Made by a program: the position numbers and the translations under genes. DNA of 14,707 bases from Streptomyces sp. NRRL F-6676 (GTDB lineage Bacteria > Actinomycetota > Actinomycetes > Streptomycetales > Streptomycetaceae), in assembly GCF_000725625.1 (NCBI RefSeq), contig NZ_JOHS01000089.1:1-14707 (forward strand). The letters run 5' to 3'. The notes below the pieces were generated by a model, which saw nothing but the letters and a program-made list of their open reading frames with translations, had not been told where the DNA came from and did not search any database. How positions within the stretch are numbered: the stretch's first letter is position 1; each line of letters opens with the position of its first letter. Shown piece after piece: positions 5,735 to 13,508 of this stretch.

Positions 5735-8700
5735 CCGACACCGGCCAGGTCCCGGGCGAGGGACTGCCGGAGAACGCAGGCATGGTGCAGCAGCCGGGCG
5801 TCACCGCGCCGGCCGCGTACACCTACCTCGAACCCTCCGACACCGCCGTTGAGGACGAGGACCAGCTGCTGATGCCCGGCCAGCAGGGCGCGTGGGGCAA
5901 CGAGATGGCCCCGCCCGCCCCGACCCCGGCCTACCACGAACCGGGGGCGCACGAGGCGGGCGGCCGGGACAGCGGCGCCGTCGACCTGAGCGCCGTGCGC
6001 ACGCCGTCGGCGCCCGCCGCGCACCCCGCGCCGGCCCGCCGCCCGCTGCACCTCGGCCCGCCGACCCCCGTCCCCTCCGCGAGCCCGGTCCGCTCGCTCG
6101 CCGACCGCGGCCCCGCCGACGCGCCCATGCGGCCCACGGGCCCGGCCACGATCGGCCCCGAGTACCTCGACACCACCCCGCAGCAGGAGGCCGCCCCGCA
6201 GGGCGCGGCCCCGTGGGGCGCCGCCCCGCAGGCCGGCCCGGGCGCGGTGCCCGCGGAAGCGGCCGCCCCTCAGGACACGGCGACCGGACTCGGCACCGCC
6301 GTGGCGGAGCCGGGTGCCGGATACGCGGCCGTCCCGGAGAACGCGGAGGCGGAGGCCGGGTACGCGGTGAACGACGGGTTCCCGCAGCCGGGCGTCGGCG
6401 ACGGCCCGCCGCAGGCGGCGGAGGCGGTGGCCGCGGCCGGACAGCCGGTCGGTCAGCCGATCGGAGACCCGGTCGGTCAGCCGGTCGGAGACCCGGTCGG
6501 TCAGCCGGTCGGGGGGCCCGTCGGAGAGGGGCCGGAGGTTCCCGTCGGGGCGCCCGAGGGGGCGGCTGCCGTGCCGGGTGGTCCGGCCGAGGAGCCGCAG
6601 GGTCCCGTGGCCGTTCCCGCCCCTGAGACGCCGGAGCCCTCGGTTCCGGCCGAGGTTCCGGTCGCCGAGGTTCCGGTCCAGGAGGCCCCGGCAGTGCCGC
6701 AGGTCGCCGACGCCGGCACGCCGGTTCCCGGTGTTCCGGTGGCGCAGGGGGCGACGCCTCCGGACGGCACCACGCTCCCGGTGGCCGACGGCGCCGTTCC
6801 GCCGCAGGGCGCGGTTCCCGTCGTACCGGCCGAGCAGCACGAGGAGGCCGTCGCGGCGCCGGGCGCACCCGAGGCGGGTCAGCCGGTGCCGGGTGCCGAG
6901 GCCGCCGAGCCGCCGGTGACCGTCGTACCGGACGGACACGGGGCCGAGGCCGCTCCGGTGGCCCCGGGGCCGGTCGCGGACGTCGCCGGCCGACCGCAGG
7001 AGGCGCAGCCGGGCGTGCCCGCAGCCGTCGCCGCCCCGGAGGCACAGGCCCCGGCCGCCCCGCCCGAGGCCCCGCAGGCCCCCGTCGCCGTCCCCGCGCC
7101 GGTGGACCCGGCCGCGCACTTCGCCGGGCCCGGCGAAGTGGCCGGCACCCCCGAGAGTGCCGAAGCCATGGGCGAGCAGTCCGCCGAGACGGTCGTGGAG
7201 GACGTGAGCCCGGCCGTCACGGAGGCCGTCCCCTCCGAGGCCACGACGACCGACGCCGCGCGGCCCGAGGCGGCGGACCCGGCCCCGGCGGCCGAGCCCG
7301 TGCCCGCCGACGCCACACCGGGCGCCGTTCCTCCGGAGGCGGTCGACGCCGCGGCCGCGCCCGACCCGGCCGCGCAGACCACCCCGCTCGCCGCGGCCGG
7401 CCAGTCGGCGCCCGTCGCCCCCGTGGAGCCGCCCGCCGAGGCGGCCGTCCCGGACCCGGCGGCCCCCGTCGGCGCCCCCGGTGACGACCAGCCGCTCACC
7501 CCGCACACCGACGAGGCGGCCGACGGCCAGTTTGTCCACGCGGCCGAGCCGCTGAGCCCGGCGGTCGGCCACGTTGCCGTTCAGCCCCTCGGCCAGTTCG
7601 TCCCGGCGGACGGCCTCGCACCCGTCACCCCGCACCTCGACCCGGTCCCCGCACAGGAACCCTCGGCTCCGGCCGCGGACGCCACGCCCGAACCCCCGGC
7701 CACCGGCGCCGTACCCGTACCGGACGTCCCGCAGGCGCCCGTCCCGGAAGCTCCGCAGGACCCCCGGGCGGCCGGCTCCCCGGCGGCGCCCGTGACCGTC
7801 CCGGCGCCCCGCGAGGGCGACGCGGCCGACGCCCAGCCCCCCGCGCACCCGGACGCCGCCGCCGTACCGCACCCGCAGGACCCGCAGGAGCAGCCCGTGC
7901 CGGAGCCCGCGGAACCCGTCGGCCCCGCCGCCCCCGGCTACGACGAGGCCGAGCGCGAGGCCGTACTGCGCGTGATGCGTGAGCGCCGCGACATCCGCAA
8001 CGGCTTCCGCCCCGACCCCATCCCGCACGAGGTGCTGCTCCGCGTCCTGGAGGCGGCCCACACCGCCCCCTCCGTGGGCCACTCCCAGCCGTGGGACTTC
8101 GTCGTCATCCGCTCCGCCGACACCCGGCGCGCGATGCACGAACTGGCCGAGCGCCAGCGCGACGCGTACGCCAAGTCGCTGCCCAAGGGCCGGGCCAAGC
8201 AGTTCAAAGAACTGAAGATCGAGGCCATCCTCGAGACCCCGGTCAACATCGTCGTCACCGCCGACCCCACGCGCGGCGGCCGGCACACCCTGGGCCGGCA
8301 CACCCAGCCGCAGATGGCCCCGTACTCCTCCGCGCTCGCCGTAGAGAACCTCTGGCTCGCCGCCCGCGCCGAGGGCCTCGGCGTCGGCTGGGTCAGCTTC
8401 TTCGACGAGCGCGAGATGGTCCGCGCCCTCGGTCTGCCCGACCACCTGGAGGTCGTGGCGTACCTGTGCGTCGGCTACGTCGACGAGTTCCCGCCCGAGC
8501 CCGAGCTGCTCCAGGCCGGCTGGTCCAAGCGCCGCCCGCTCTCCTGGGTGGTGCACGAGGAGACGTACGGCCGCCGCGCCCTGCCCGGCGAGGAGCCGCA
8601 CGACCTGCTCGCCGAGACGATGGCCGGGATCCGCCCGCTGGACGCCAAGGCGCTCGGCGAGGCGTGGGAGCGGCAGAAGCGGATGACGAAGCCGTCGGGC

Positions 8701-9654
8701 GCGCTCGGCATGCTGGAGATCATCTCCGCGCAGCTCTCCGGGCTGTCCCGCAAGTGCCCGCCGCCGATCCCGGAGCCCGCCGCGGTGGCGATCTTCGCGG
8801 GCGACCACGGCGTGCACGCCCAGGGCGTCACCCACTGGCCGCAGGAGGTCACCGGCCAGATGGTGGCCAACTTCCTCGGTGGGGGAGCGGTCTGCAACGC
8901 CTTCGCCACGCAGGTCGGCGCCGAGGTGTGCGTGATCGACGTGGGCGTCGCCTCCGACCTCCCGGCCACCCCGGGGCTGCTGCCCCGCAAGGTGCGCCCC
9001 GGCACCGCCGACATGACGGCCGGTCCCGCGCTCACCCGCGAGGAGGTCAAGCAGGCCATCGAGATCGGCATCGAGACCGCCCGCGACCTGGTGGCGGCCG
9101 GCAACAAGGCGCTGCTCACCGGTGAGATGGGCATCGCCAACACCACGGCGTCGGCGGCCCTGATCTCCGTCTTCACCGGCGCGGACCCGGCCGAGGTCAC
9201 CGGCCGCGGCACGGGGATCAACGACGAGACGCTGGCCCGCAAGACCGAGGTCGTCCGGCGGGCCATCGAGCTGCACCAGCCGGACCCGGCCGACCCGATC
9301 GGCGTCCTCGCCGCGTTCGGCGGCCTGGAGCACGCGGCCATGGTCGGGCTGCTGCTCGGCGGCGCCTCGCTGCGGACGCCGGTGATCCTGGACGGCGTCA
9401 GCGCCGGTGCCGCCGCCCTGGTGGCCCGCGCGATCGCCCCCGAGGTCCTCGCCGCGTGCATCGCGGGCCACCGCAGCGCCGAGCCGGGCCACGTCGCCGC
9501 CCTCAACAAGCTGGGCCTGCGCCCGCTCGTCGACCTCGACCTCCGCCTCGGCGAGGGCACCGGCGCCCTGCTGGCCCTCCCGCTGGTGCAGAGCGCGGCC
9601 CGGGCGATGCACGAGGTGGCAACGTTCGACTCGGCAGGCGTCACGGAGAAGTAG
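5731..9654 (+). CDS. cobT: BluB-CobT fusion: DMB synthase plus nicotinate-nucleotide:DMB phosphoribosyltransferase, with long disordered N-terminus
   Basis: A 1307-residue protein for lower-ligand synthesis of B12. Residues 737-956 are BluB, which fragments reduced FMN with oxygen to 5,6-dimethylbenzimidazole (EC 1.13.11.79). They show RRDIR with Asp754, matching Asp32 of Sinorhizobium BluB, then APSVGHSQPW, and GVGWVS with Ser889, probably matching Ser167. Residues 957-1307 are full-length CobT, which transfers ribose phosphate from nicotinate mononucleotide to DMB (EC 2.4.2.21), with GDHG at 1024-1027 and catalytic Glu1275 in LGEGTGA. The first 736 residues are Ala/Pro/Val/Glu-rich and probably disordered. 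They contain a PVGQP repeat and two less simple patches near 40-59 and 600-640. The ATG follows GAGGGG by 5 bases. High third-position GC across the N-terminus supports real coding. A separate downstream start for BluB cannot be excluded. The fusion suggests channelling of DMB. Confidence 0.92.
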   Translation: MTDTGQVPGEGLPENAGMVQQPGVTAPAAYTYLEPSDTAVEDEDQLLMPGQQGAWGNEMAPPAPTPAYHEPGAHEAGGRDSGAVDLSAVRTPSAPAAHPAPARRPLHLGPPTPVPSASPVRSLADRGPADAPMRPTGPATIGPEYLDTTPQQEAAPQGAAPWGAAPQAGPGAVPAEAAAPQDTATGLGTAVAEPGAGYAAVPENAEAEAGYAVNDGFPQPGVGDGPPQAAEAVAAAGQPVGQPIGDPVGQPVGDPVGQPVGGPVGEGPEVPVGAPEGAAAVPGGPAEEPQGPVAVPAPETPEPSVPAEVPVAEVPVQEAPAVPQVADAGTPVPGVPVAQGATPPDGTTLPVADGAVPPQGAVPVVPAEQHEEAVAAPGAPEAGQPVPGAEAAEPPVTVVPDGHGAEAAPVAPGPVADVAGRPQEAQPGVPAAVAAPEAQAPAAPPEAPQAPVAVPAPVDPAAHFAGPGEVAGTPESAEAMGEQSAETVVEDVSPAVTEAVPSEATTTDAARPEAADPAPAAEPVPADATPGAVPPEAVDAAAAPDPAAQTTPLAAAGQSAPVAPVEPPAEAAVPDPAAPVGAPGDDQPLTPHTDEAADGQFVHAAEPLSPAVGHVAVQPLGQFVPADGLAPVTPHLDPVPAQEPSAPAADATPEPPATGAVPVPDVPQAPVPEAPQDPRAAGSPAAPVTVPAPREGDAADAQPPAHPDAAAVPHPQDPQEQPVPEPAEPVGPAAPGYDEAEREAVLRVMRERRDIRNGFRPDPIPHEVLLRVLEAAHTAPSVGHSQPWDFVVIRSADTRRAMHELAERQRDAYAKSLPKGRAKQFKELKIEAILETPVNIVVTADPTRGGRHTLGRHTQPQMAPYSSALAVENLWLAARAEGLGVGWVSFFDEREMVRALGLPDHLEVVAYLCVGYVDEFPPEPELLQAGWSKRRPLSWVVHEETYGRRALPGEEPHDLLAETMAGIRPLDAKALGEAWERQKRMTKPSGALGMLEIISAQLSGLSRKCPPPIPEPAAVAIFAGDHGVHAQGVTHWPQEVTGQMVANFLGGGAVCNAFATQVGAEVCVIDVGVASDLPATPGLLPRKVRPGTADMTAGPALTREEVKQAIEIGIETARDLVAAGNKALLTGEMGIANTTASAALISVFTGADPAEVTGRGTGINDETLARKTEVVRRAIELHQPDPADPIGVLAAFGGLEHAAMVGLLLGGASLRTPVILDGVSAGAAALVARAIAPEVLAACIAGHRSAEPGHVAALNKLGLRPLVDLDLRLGEGTGALLALPLVQSAARAMHEVATFDSAGVTEK
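6445..6516 (+). repeat. Three 24-base tandem repeats inside bluB-cobT
   Basis: Units at 6445-6468, 6469-6492 and 6493-6516 are nearly identical and in frame, each encoding PVGQP(I/V)G(D/G) from residue 239. They differ at one internal base (CCGATC against CCGGTC) and at the end of the third unit. The repeat lies in the disordered N-terminal region, where length variation would be tolerated. Confidence 0.85.
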
Positions 9655-9810
9655 CCACCGGCGCGCTCCGGGACCTCCGGAGGAGACCCGGCCTGGTCCG
9701 GCCCGTCGGGCCCGGCCGAGTCGGCCCGTCCGGGCGGTTCCGGCGGGTCGACCGGGGCGGCGAGACGCACCGCATCCCGCCCCGGTCCACCCGCCCCGCC
9801 GTTCGCCGCA
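9655..9810 (+). other. Intergenic stretch after bluB-cobT with GC-rich dyads
   Basis: No gene is seen here. It holds several self-complementary GC-rich segments: the palindrome CCTCCGGAGG at 9674-9683, the hairpin GGCCC (9700-9704) with GGGCC (9708-9712), and GGCC (9714-9717) with GGCC (9723-9726). One of these may end the bluB-cobT transcript, but none has a T-run and I cannot choose between them. Confidence 0.3.
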
Positions 9811-9816
9811 TAAAAT
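9811..9816 (+). promoter_or_regulatory. Candidate -10 element for the cobA operon
   Basis: TAAAAT is one base from the TATAAT consensus and stands out in this GC-rich sequence. It lies 97 bases before the cobA ATG, giving a leader of about 90 bases. No TTGACA-like box is found 16-19 bases upstream, so an activator or another sigma factor could be involved. Confidence 0.45.
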
Positions 9817-9912
9817 CGCACGTCAGCCCGCTTCGACGTCGCAGCGTGCGCCCGGCGCCCGTCTGTGTGCGCCCGGCATTCCCCTCCCCGCCGTACGAGG
9901 AGCCGCACCGCC

Positions 9913-11145
9913 ATGGCCGAACACCCCGCCTACCCCGTGGGCCTGCGTCTCGCCGGCCGCCGTGTCGTCGTCCTCGGCGGCGGTCAGGTCGCCCAGCGCC
10001 GCCTGCCCGCACTGATCGCGGCCGGCGCCGACGTCCAGCTGATCTCGCCCTCCGCCACCCCCTCCGTCGAGGCGATGGCCGGCGCCGGCGAGATCACCTG
10101 GATCCGCCGCCCCTACGCGGACGGCGACCTCGCCGACGCCTGGTACGCGCTGATCGCCACCGGCGACCACGCGGCCAACACCGCCGCCTCCGCCGAGGCC
10201 GAACGCCACCGCGTGTGGTGCGTGCGCTCCGACGACGCGGACGCCGCCACCGCCTGGACCCCGGCCACCGGACACAGCGAGGGCGTCACCGTCGCCGTAC
10301 TCACCACCAGCGCCCGCGGCCGCGACCCCCGGCACACCGCCGCCGTCCGCGACGCGGTCGTCGAGGGGCTGCGCGACGGCACCCTCGTCGCCCCGCACCA
10401 CCGCACCCGCACCCCCGGCGTCGCCCTGGTCGGCGGCGGCCCCGGCGACCCCGACCTGATCACCGTGCGCGGCCGCCGCCTGCTCGCCGAGGCCGACGTC
10501 GTCATCGCCGACCGCCTCGGCCCCCGCGACCTGCTCGCCGAACTCCCGCCGCACGTCGAGGTGATCGACGCGGCGAAGATCCCCTACGGCCGTTTCATGG
10601 CCCAGGAGGCCATCAACAACGCGCTGATCGAGCACGCCAAGCAGGGCAAGTCGGTCGTCCGGCTCAAGGGCGGCGACCCCTACGTCTTCGGCCGGGGCAT
10701 GGAGGAGGTGCGGGCTCTCGCCGAGGCGGGCATCGCCTGCACCGTCGTCCCCGGCATCTCCAGCTCCATCTCGGTGCCGGGCGCGGCCGGCGTCCCCGTC
10801 ACCCACCGCGGCGTCGCCCACGAGTTCACCGTCGTCAGCGGCCATGTCGCCCCCGACGACGCCCGCTCCCTGGTCGACTGGCCGGCCCTCGCCCGGCTCA
10901 CCGGCACCCTCGTGATCCTCATGGGCGTCGACAAGATCGGCCGGATCGCCGACACCCTGGTCGCCCACGGCAAGGCCCCCGACACCCCGGTGGCCCTGAT
11001 CCAGGAGGGCACGACGGCCGCCCAGCGCCGGGTCGACGCCACGCTGGCCACCGTCGCCGAGACGGTACGGACCGAGGACGTCAAGCCGCCCGCGGTGATC
11101 GTGATCGGCCCCGTCGTGCACGTGGGCCCGGAGAAGGGCGAGTAG
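9913..11145 (+). CDS. cobA: Uroporphyrinogen-III C-methyltransferase with precorrin-2 dehydrogenase domain (CobA/CysG type)
   Basis: A 410-residue two-domain enzyme at the branch to siroheme and B12. Residues 8-160 resemble the CysG B-module/Met8p fold, an NAD-dependent precorrin-2 dehydrogenase (EC 1.3.1.76), with the dinucleotide loop VLGGGQVAQRR at 20-30 and the acidic SDDADAA segment at 106-112 where the catalytic Asp of CysG lies. Residues 168-402 are the SAM-dependent methyltransferase (EC 2.1.1.107) that makes precorrin-2, with VGGGPGDPDLIT (173-184), RLKGGDPYVFGRG (250-262), VPGISS (279-284) and IQEGTT (363-368). I chose ATG 9913, preceded by GAGGAG, over GTG 9865, which adds a tail without homology. 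The next gene starts 4 bases downstream, so the two share a transcript. It is shorter than E. coli CysG (457 residues), mainly in the first module, so ferrochelatase activity is uncertain. Confidence 0.93.
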   Translation: MAEHPAYPVGLRLAGRRVVVLGGGQVAQRRLPALIAAGADVQLISPSATPSVEAMAGAGEITWIRRPYADGDLADAWYALIATGDHAANTAASAEAERHRVWCVRSDDADAATAWTPATGHSEGVTVAVLTTSARGRDPRHTAAVRDAVVEGLRDGTLVAPHHRTRTPGVALVGGGPGDPDLITVRGRRLLAEADVVIADRLGPRDLLAELPPHVEVIDAAKIPYGRFMAQEAINNALIEHAKQGKSVVRLKGGDPYVFGRGMEEVRALAEAGIACTVVPGISSSISVPGAAGVPVTHRGVAHEFTVVSGHVAPDDARSLVDWPALARLTGTLVILMGVDKIGRIADTLVAHGKAPDTPVALIQEGTTAAQRRVDATLATVAETVRTEDVKPPAVIVIGPVVHVGPEKGE

Positions 11146-11149
11146 ACCC

Positions 11150-11968
11150 GTGGCAGAGCTCCTCACCGTCGAGGACCCCGACGACCCCCGCCTGCACGAC
11201 TACACGGACCTGACCGACGTGGAACTGCGCCGCCGGCGCGAACCCGCCGAGGGCCTGTTCATCGCCGAGGGCGAGAAGGTCATCAGACGGGCCGGCGAGG
11301 CCGGTTACGCGATGCGGTCGATGCTGCTGTCCGCCAAGTGGGTCGAGCCGATGCGCGACGTCCTCGACACGCTCACGGTCCCGGTCTACGTGGTCAGCCC
11401 CGAGCTCGCCGAACGCGTCACCGGCTACCACGTGCACCGCGGCGCCCTCGCCTCCATGCGGCGCAAGCCCCTGCCCACCGCGGGCGAACTCCTGGGCACC
11501 GCACGCCGGGTCGCGGTGATGGAGGCGGTCAACGACCACACCAACATCGGCGCCATCTTCCGCTCGGCCGCCGCCCTCGGCATGGACGCCGTCCTCCTCT
11601 CCCCGGACTGCGCCGACCCGCTCTACCGCCGCAGCGTCAAGGTCTCCATGGGCGCCGTCTTCTCGGTGCCCTACGCCCGCCTCGACCAGTGGCCGGGCAG
11701 CCTGGCGGCGGTGCGCGAGGCCGGGTTCGACCTGCTCGCGCTCACCCCCGACGCCGGCGCCACGAGCCTCGACGAGGCCGCCCCGCACCGGCGGGAGCGG
11801 GTCGCACTGATGCTCGGTGCGGAGGGCGACGGACTGTCCCGGCGCGCACTGGCCGCCGCCGACGAACGGGTCCGCATCCCCATGTCCCACGGCGTCGACT
11901 CCCTCAACGTCGGCGCCGCCGCCGCGGTCGCCTTCTACGCCGTGACGGCGGGCCGCCCGCAGGACTGA
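11150..11968 (+). CDS. SpoU/TrmH-family RNA 2'-O-methyltransferase
   Basis: Predicted SAM-dependent ribose methyltransferase acting on tRNA or rRNA, 272 residues. About 20-107 looks like the SpoU substrate-binding domain. The catalytic SPOUT domain (about 118-268) has all three family motifs: motif 1 NDHTNIGAIFRSAAALGMD (128-146) with Asn128 and Arg138, motif 2 LMLGAEGDGLS (220-230), and motif 3 IPMSHGVDSLNVGAAAAVAFY (243-263), which forms the knot and binds SAM. The target nucleotide cannot be read from the sequence; the family includes rRNA and tRNA Gm methylases and thiostrepton-resistance-type enzymes. The GTG start at 11150 is 4 bases after cobA, with GAAGGGCGAG just upstream, so expression is probably coupled to cobA. 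It ends 20 bases from the convergent kinase gene, with no obvious terminator between them. Confidence 0.9.
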   Translation: MAELLTVEDPDDPRLHDYTDLTDVELRRRREPAEGLFIAEGEKVIRRAGEAGYAMRSMLLSAKWVEPMRDVLDTLTVPVYVVSPELAERVTGYHVHRGALASMRRKPLPTAGELLGTARRVAVMEAVNDHTNIGAIFRSAAALGMDAVLLSPDCADPLYRRSVKVSMGAVFSVPYARLDQWPGSLAAVREAGFDLLALTPDAGATSLDEAAPHRRERVALMLGAEGDGLSRRALAAADERVRIPMSHGVDSLNVGAAAAVAFYAVTAGRPQD

Positions 11969-11988
11969 GCCCGGCCGACCGCCGTACT

Positions 11989-13473
11989 TCAGGCCCCCCG
12001 GCCCCCGGCCCCGTCGCCGCGGCCGGTTCCGGTGTCGTACGACTGTTGGTGCGAGGGGTGGTCCGGCCGCTGGTGGGGCTGTGTCCGCGTCTGTCGTACG
12101 TCCGTACGCCCCCGGTCGTCGTCGCGCAGACCGTTGGCCGGGCCCTGGCAGCCCTGCGCCGCGGCGATGCCGAGCGCGACGAGCAGCGTCACCACGACGA
12201 ACACGAAGATCCGCTGCCGCAGCAACCGGGGATTGGCGGGCCGCCGCCCGGTGCCGTTCGTACGCGGCTTGCGGGACGCTGGACGGCGGCCCGCGCCGGA
12301 ACCGGCACCGGAACGGGTGCCGCTCCGCTGCGCGGGCGGCTGCTGCCGCGAACCCGGGCGGGAACCGCTGTTCGACCGGGAACCACCGTTCGGCCGCGCG
12401 CCTCCGGTGGGCCGGGCGCCACCGCCCGGCCGTACGTCGCCACCCGGCCGGGAGCCTCCGGTGGGCCGCGGGTCACCGGAGGCCCGGGAGGCACCGCCGG
12501 AACGGGGCGGGGGAGTGGCGGGCGAGTCGTCCTGCGGGCGCCGCTGGGTGCGCTGCTCCGCGTACAGCTCAGCGAGCCGCCCCGAGGGACGGTCCGGCAG
12601 GTCGGGGGAGCCGCGCTGGGCCGGCGGCCGGGCGTCGGTCAGGCCCTGGGCCTCCCGGGCGGCGATCTCCTTCAGCCGCAGCGACAGTTGCAGCGTGCTC
12701 GGCCGCTCCTCCGGGTCCTTGGCGAGACAGGCCCGCACCAGCGGGGCCAGCGCGTCCGGCACCCCGCGCAAGTGCGCCTCCTCGTGCACCACGCGGTACA
12801 GCATCACCTCGGAACTGCCGTGCCCGAAGGGCGAGTCGCCGGTCGCCGCGTAGGCCAGCGTGGCGCCGAGCGAGAACACGTCCGTGGCCGGCGTGACCGC
12901 GGCGCCGCGCACCTGTTCGGGCGCGAGGAAACCGGGCGAGCCGACCGCCGTGCCGACATGCGTGAGCGTCGAGGCGCCGGTGGCCCACGCGATGCCGAAG
13001 TCGATGATCCGGGGCCCCTTGGGGGACAGCAGGATGTTCGAGGGCTTCAGATCGCGGTGGACGACCCCGGCCTCGTGCACCGCCACCAGCCCCTCGGACA
13101 GCGCGGCACCCACGGCGGCCACGTCGGCGGCCGGCAGCGCACCCTCGTCGGCCACCTTGTCGTGCAGCGAGGGGCCCGGCACGTACTGCGTGGCGAACCA
13201 CGGCCGGTCCGCCTCCAGGTCCGCCGCCACCAGCCGTGCCGTACAGCCGCCCCGGATCCGCCGCGCCGCCGAGACCTCGCGTGCGAAGCGCGACCGGAAC
13301 TCCTGGTCCTCCGCGAGGTCGGGCCGGATCACCTTCAGCGCGACCCGCTGGCCGCGCCGGTCGGAACCCAGGTAGACCACACCCATGCCGCCCGCGCCGA
13401 GCCGCCGGTGCAGCCTGAACGAGCCGACGACACGCGGGTCCTCACGCCTCAGGCGCATCATCGCCATGTCCAT
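11989..13473 (-). CDS. Membrane-anchored serine/threonine protein kinase (Hanks type)
   Basis: A 494-residue PknB-like kinase. The domain at about 18-272 has the Gly-rich loop LGAGGMGVVY (25-34), Lys47 in VALK, the catalytic loop HRDLKPSN (139-146), DFG (158-160) and APE (184-186). The activation loop has Thr168/171/175 as likely autophosphorylation sites, so an active kinase is expected. A disordered juxtamembrane linker (280-415) rich in Pro, Gly and Arg contains hexapeptide repeats. One membrane span is seen at about 422-440, leaving only some 54 hydrophilic residues outside the cell. No PASTA or other sensor domain is visible. I chose the ATG at 13473. The ATG at 13467, with GGGGA 5 bases upstream, is equally plausible. 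The frame remains open further upstream, but that part lacks kinase homology. Signal and substrates are unknown. Confidence 0.92.
   Translation of the reverse strand: MDMAMMRLRREDPRVVGSFRLHRRLGAGGMGVVYLGSDRRGQRVALKVIRPDLAEDQEFRSRFAREVSAARRIRGGCTARLVAADLEADRPWFATQYVPGPSLHDKVADEGALPAADVAAVGAALSEGLVAVHEAGVVHRDLKPSNILLSPKGPRIIDFGIAWATGASTLTHVGTAVGSPGFLAPEQVRGAAVTPATDVFSLGATLAYAATGDSPFGHGSSEVMLYRVVHEEAHLRGVPDALAPLVRACLAKDPEERPSTLQLSLRLKEIAAREAQGLTDARPPAQRGSPDLPDRPSGRLAELYAEQRTQRRPQDDSPATPPPRSGGASRASGDPRPTGGSRPGGDVRPGGGARPTGGARPNGGSRSNSGSRPGSRQQPPAQRSGTRSGAGSGAGRRPASRKPRTNGTGRRPANPRLLRQRIFVFVVVTLLVALGIAAAQGCQGPANGLRDDDRGRTDVRQTRTQPHQRPDHPSHQQSYDTGTGRGDGAGGRGA
12349..12468 (-). repeat. Degenerate hexapeptide repeat in the kinase linker
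   Basis: Residues 336-375 of the kinase repeat RP(T/G/N)GG(S/A) about six times, for example RPTGGS, RPGGDV, RPGGGA, RPTGGA, RPNGGS. The DNA repeats are imperfect 18-base units. The region is basic, flexible and next to the membrane span, so it may bind anionic partners or only act as a spacer. Confidence 0.7.
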
Positions 13474-13502
13474 CCCCGCTGCCCGCTCCGTTTGACGAGC
13501 AC

Positions 13503-13508
13503 AGCTTA
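13503..13508 (-). promoter_or_regulatory. Candidate -10 element for the kinase gene
   Basis: Read on the minus strand this is TAAGCT, in the AT-rich context GATACGTAAGCTGTG, 29 bases upstream of the ATG at 13473. It fits TAnnnT. No recognisable -35 box lies at the right distance. Confidence 0.3.

Noticed and set aside
5557..9612. Very long open frame on the minus strand opposite bluB-cobT
   Set aside because: It is a by-product of high GC: the plus strand encodes complete BluB and CobT with catalytic residues, and the minus product is a Gly/Arg-rich sequence with no domain.
9865..9912. GTG 9865 as the cobA start
   Set aside because: It has no good Shine-Dalgarno sequence and adds 16 basic residues outside the family. 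ATG 9913 follows GAGGAG.
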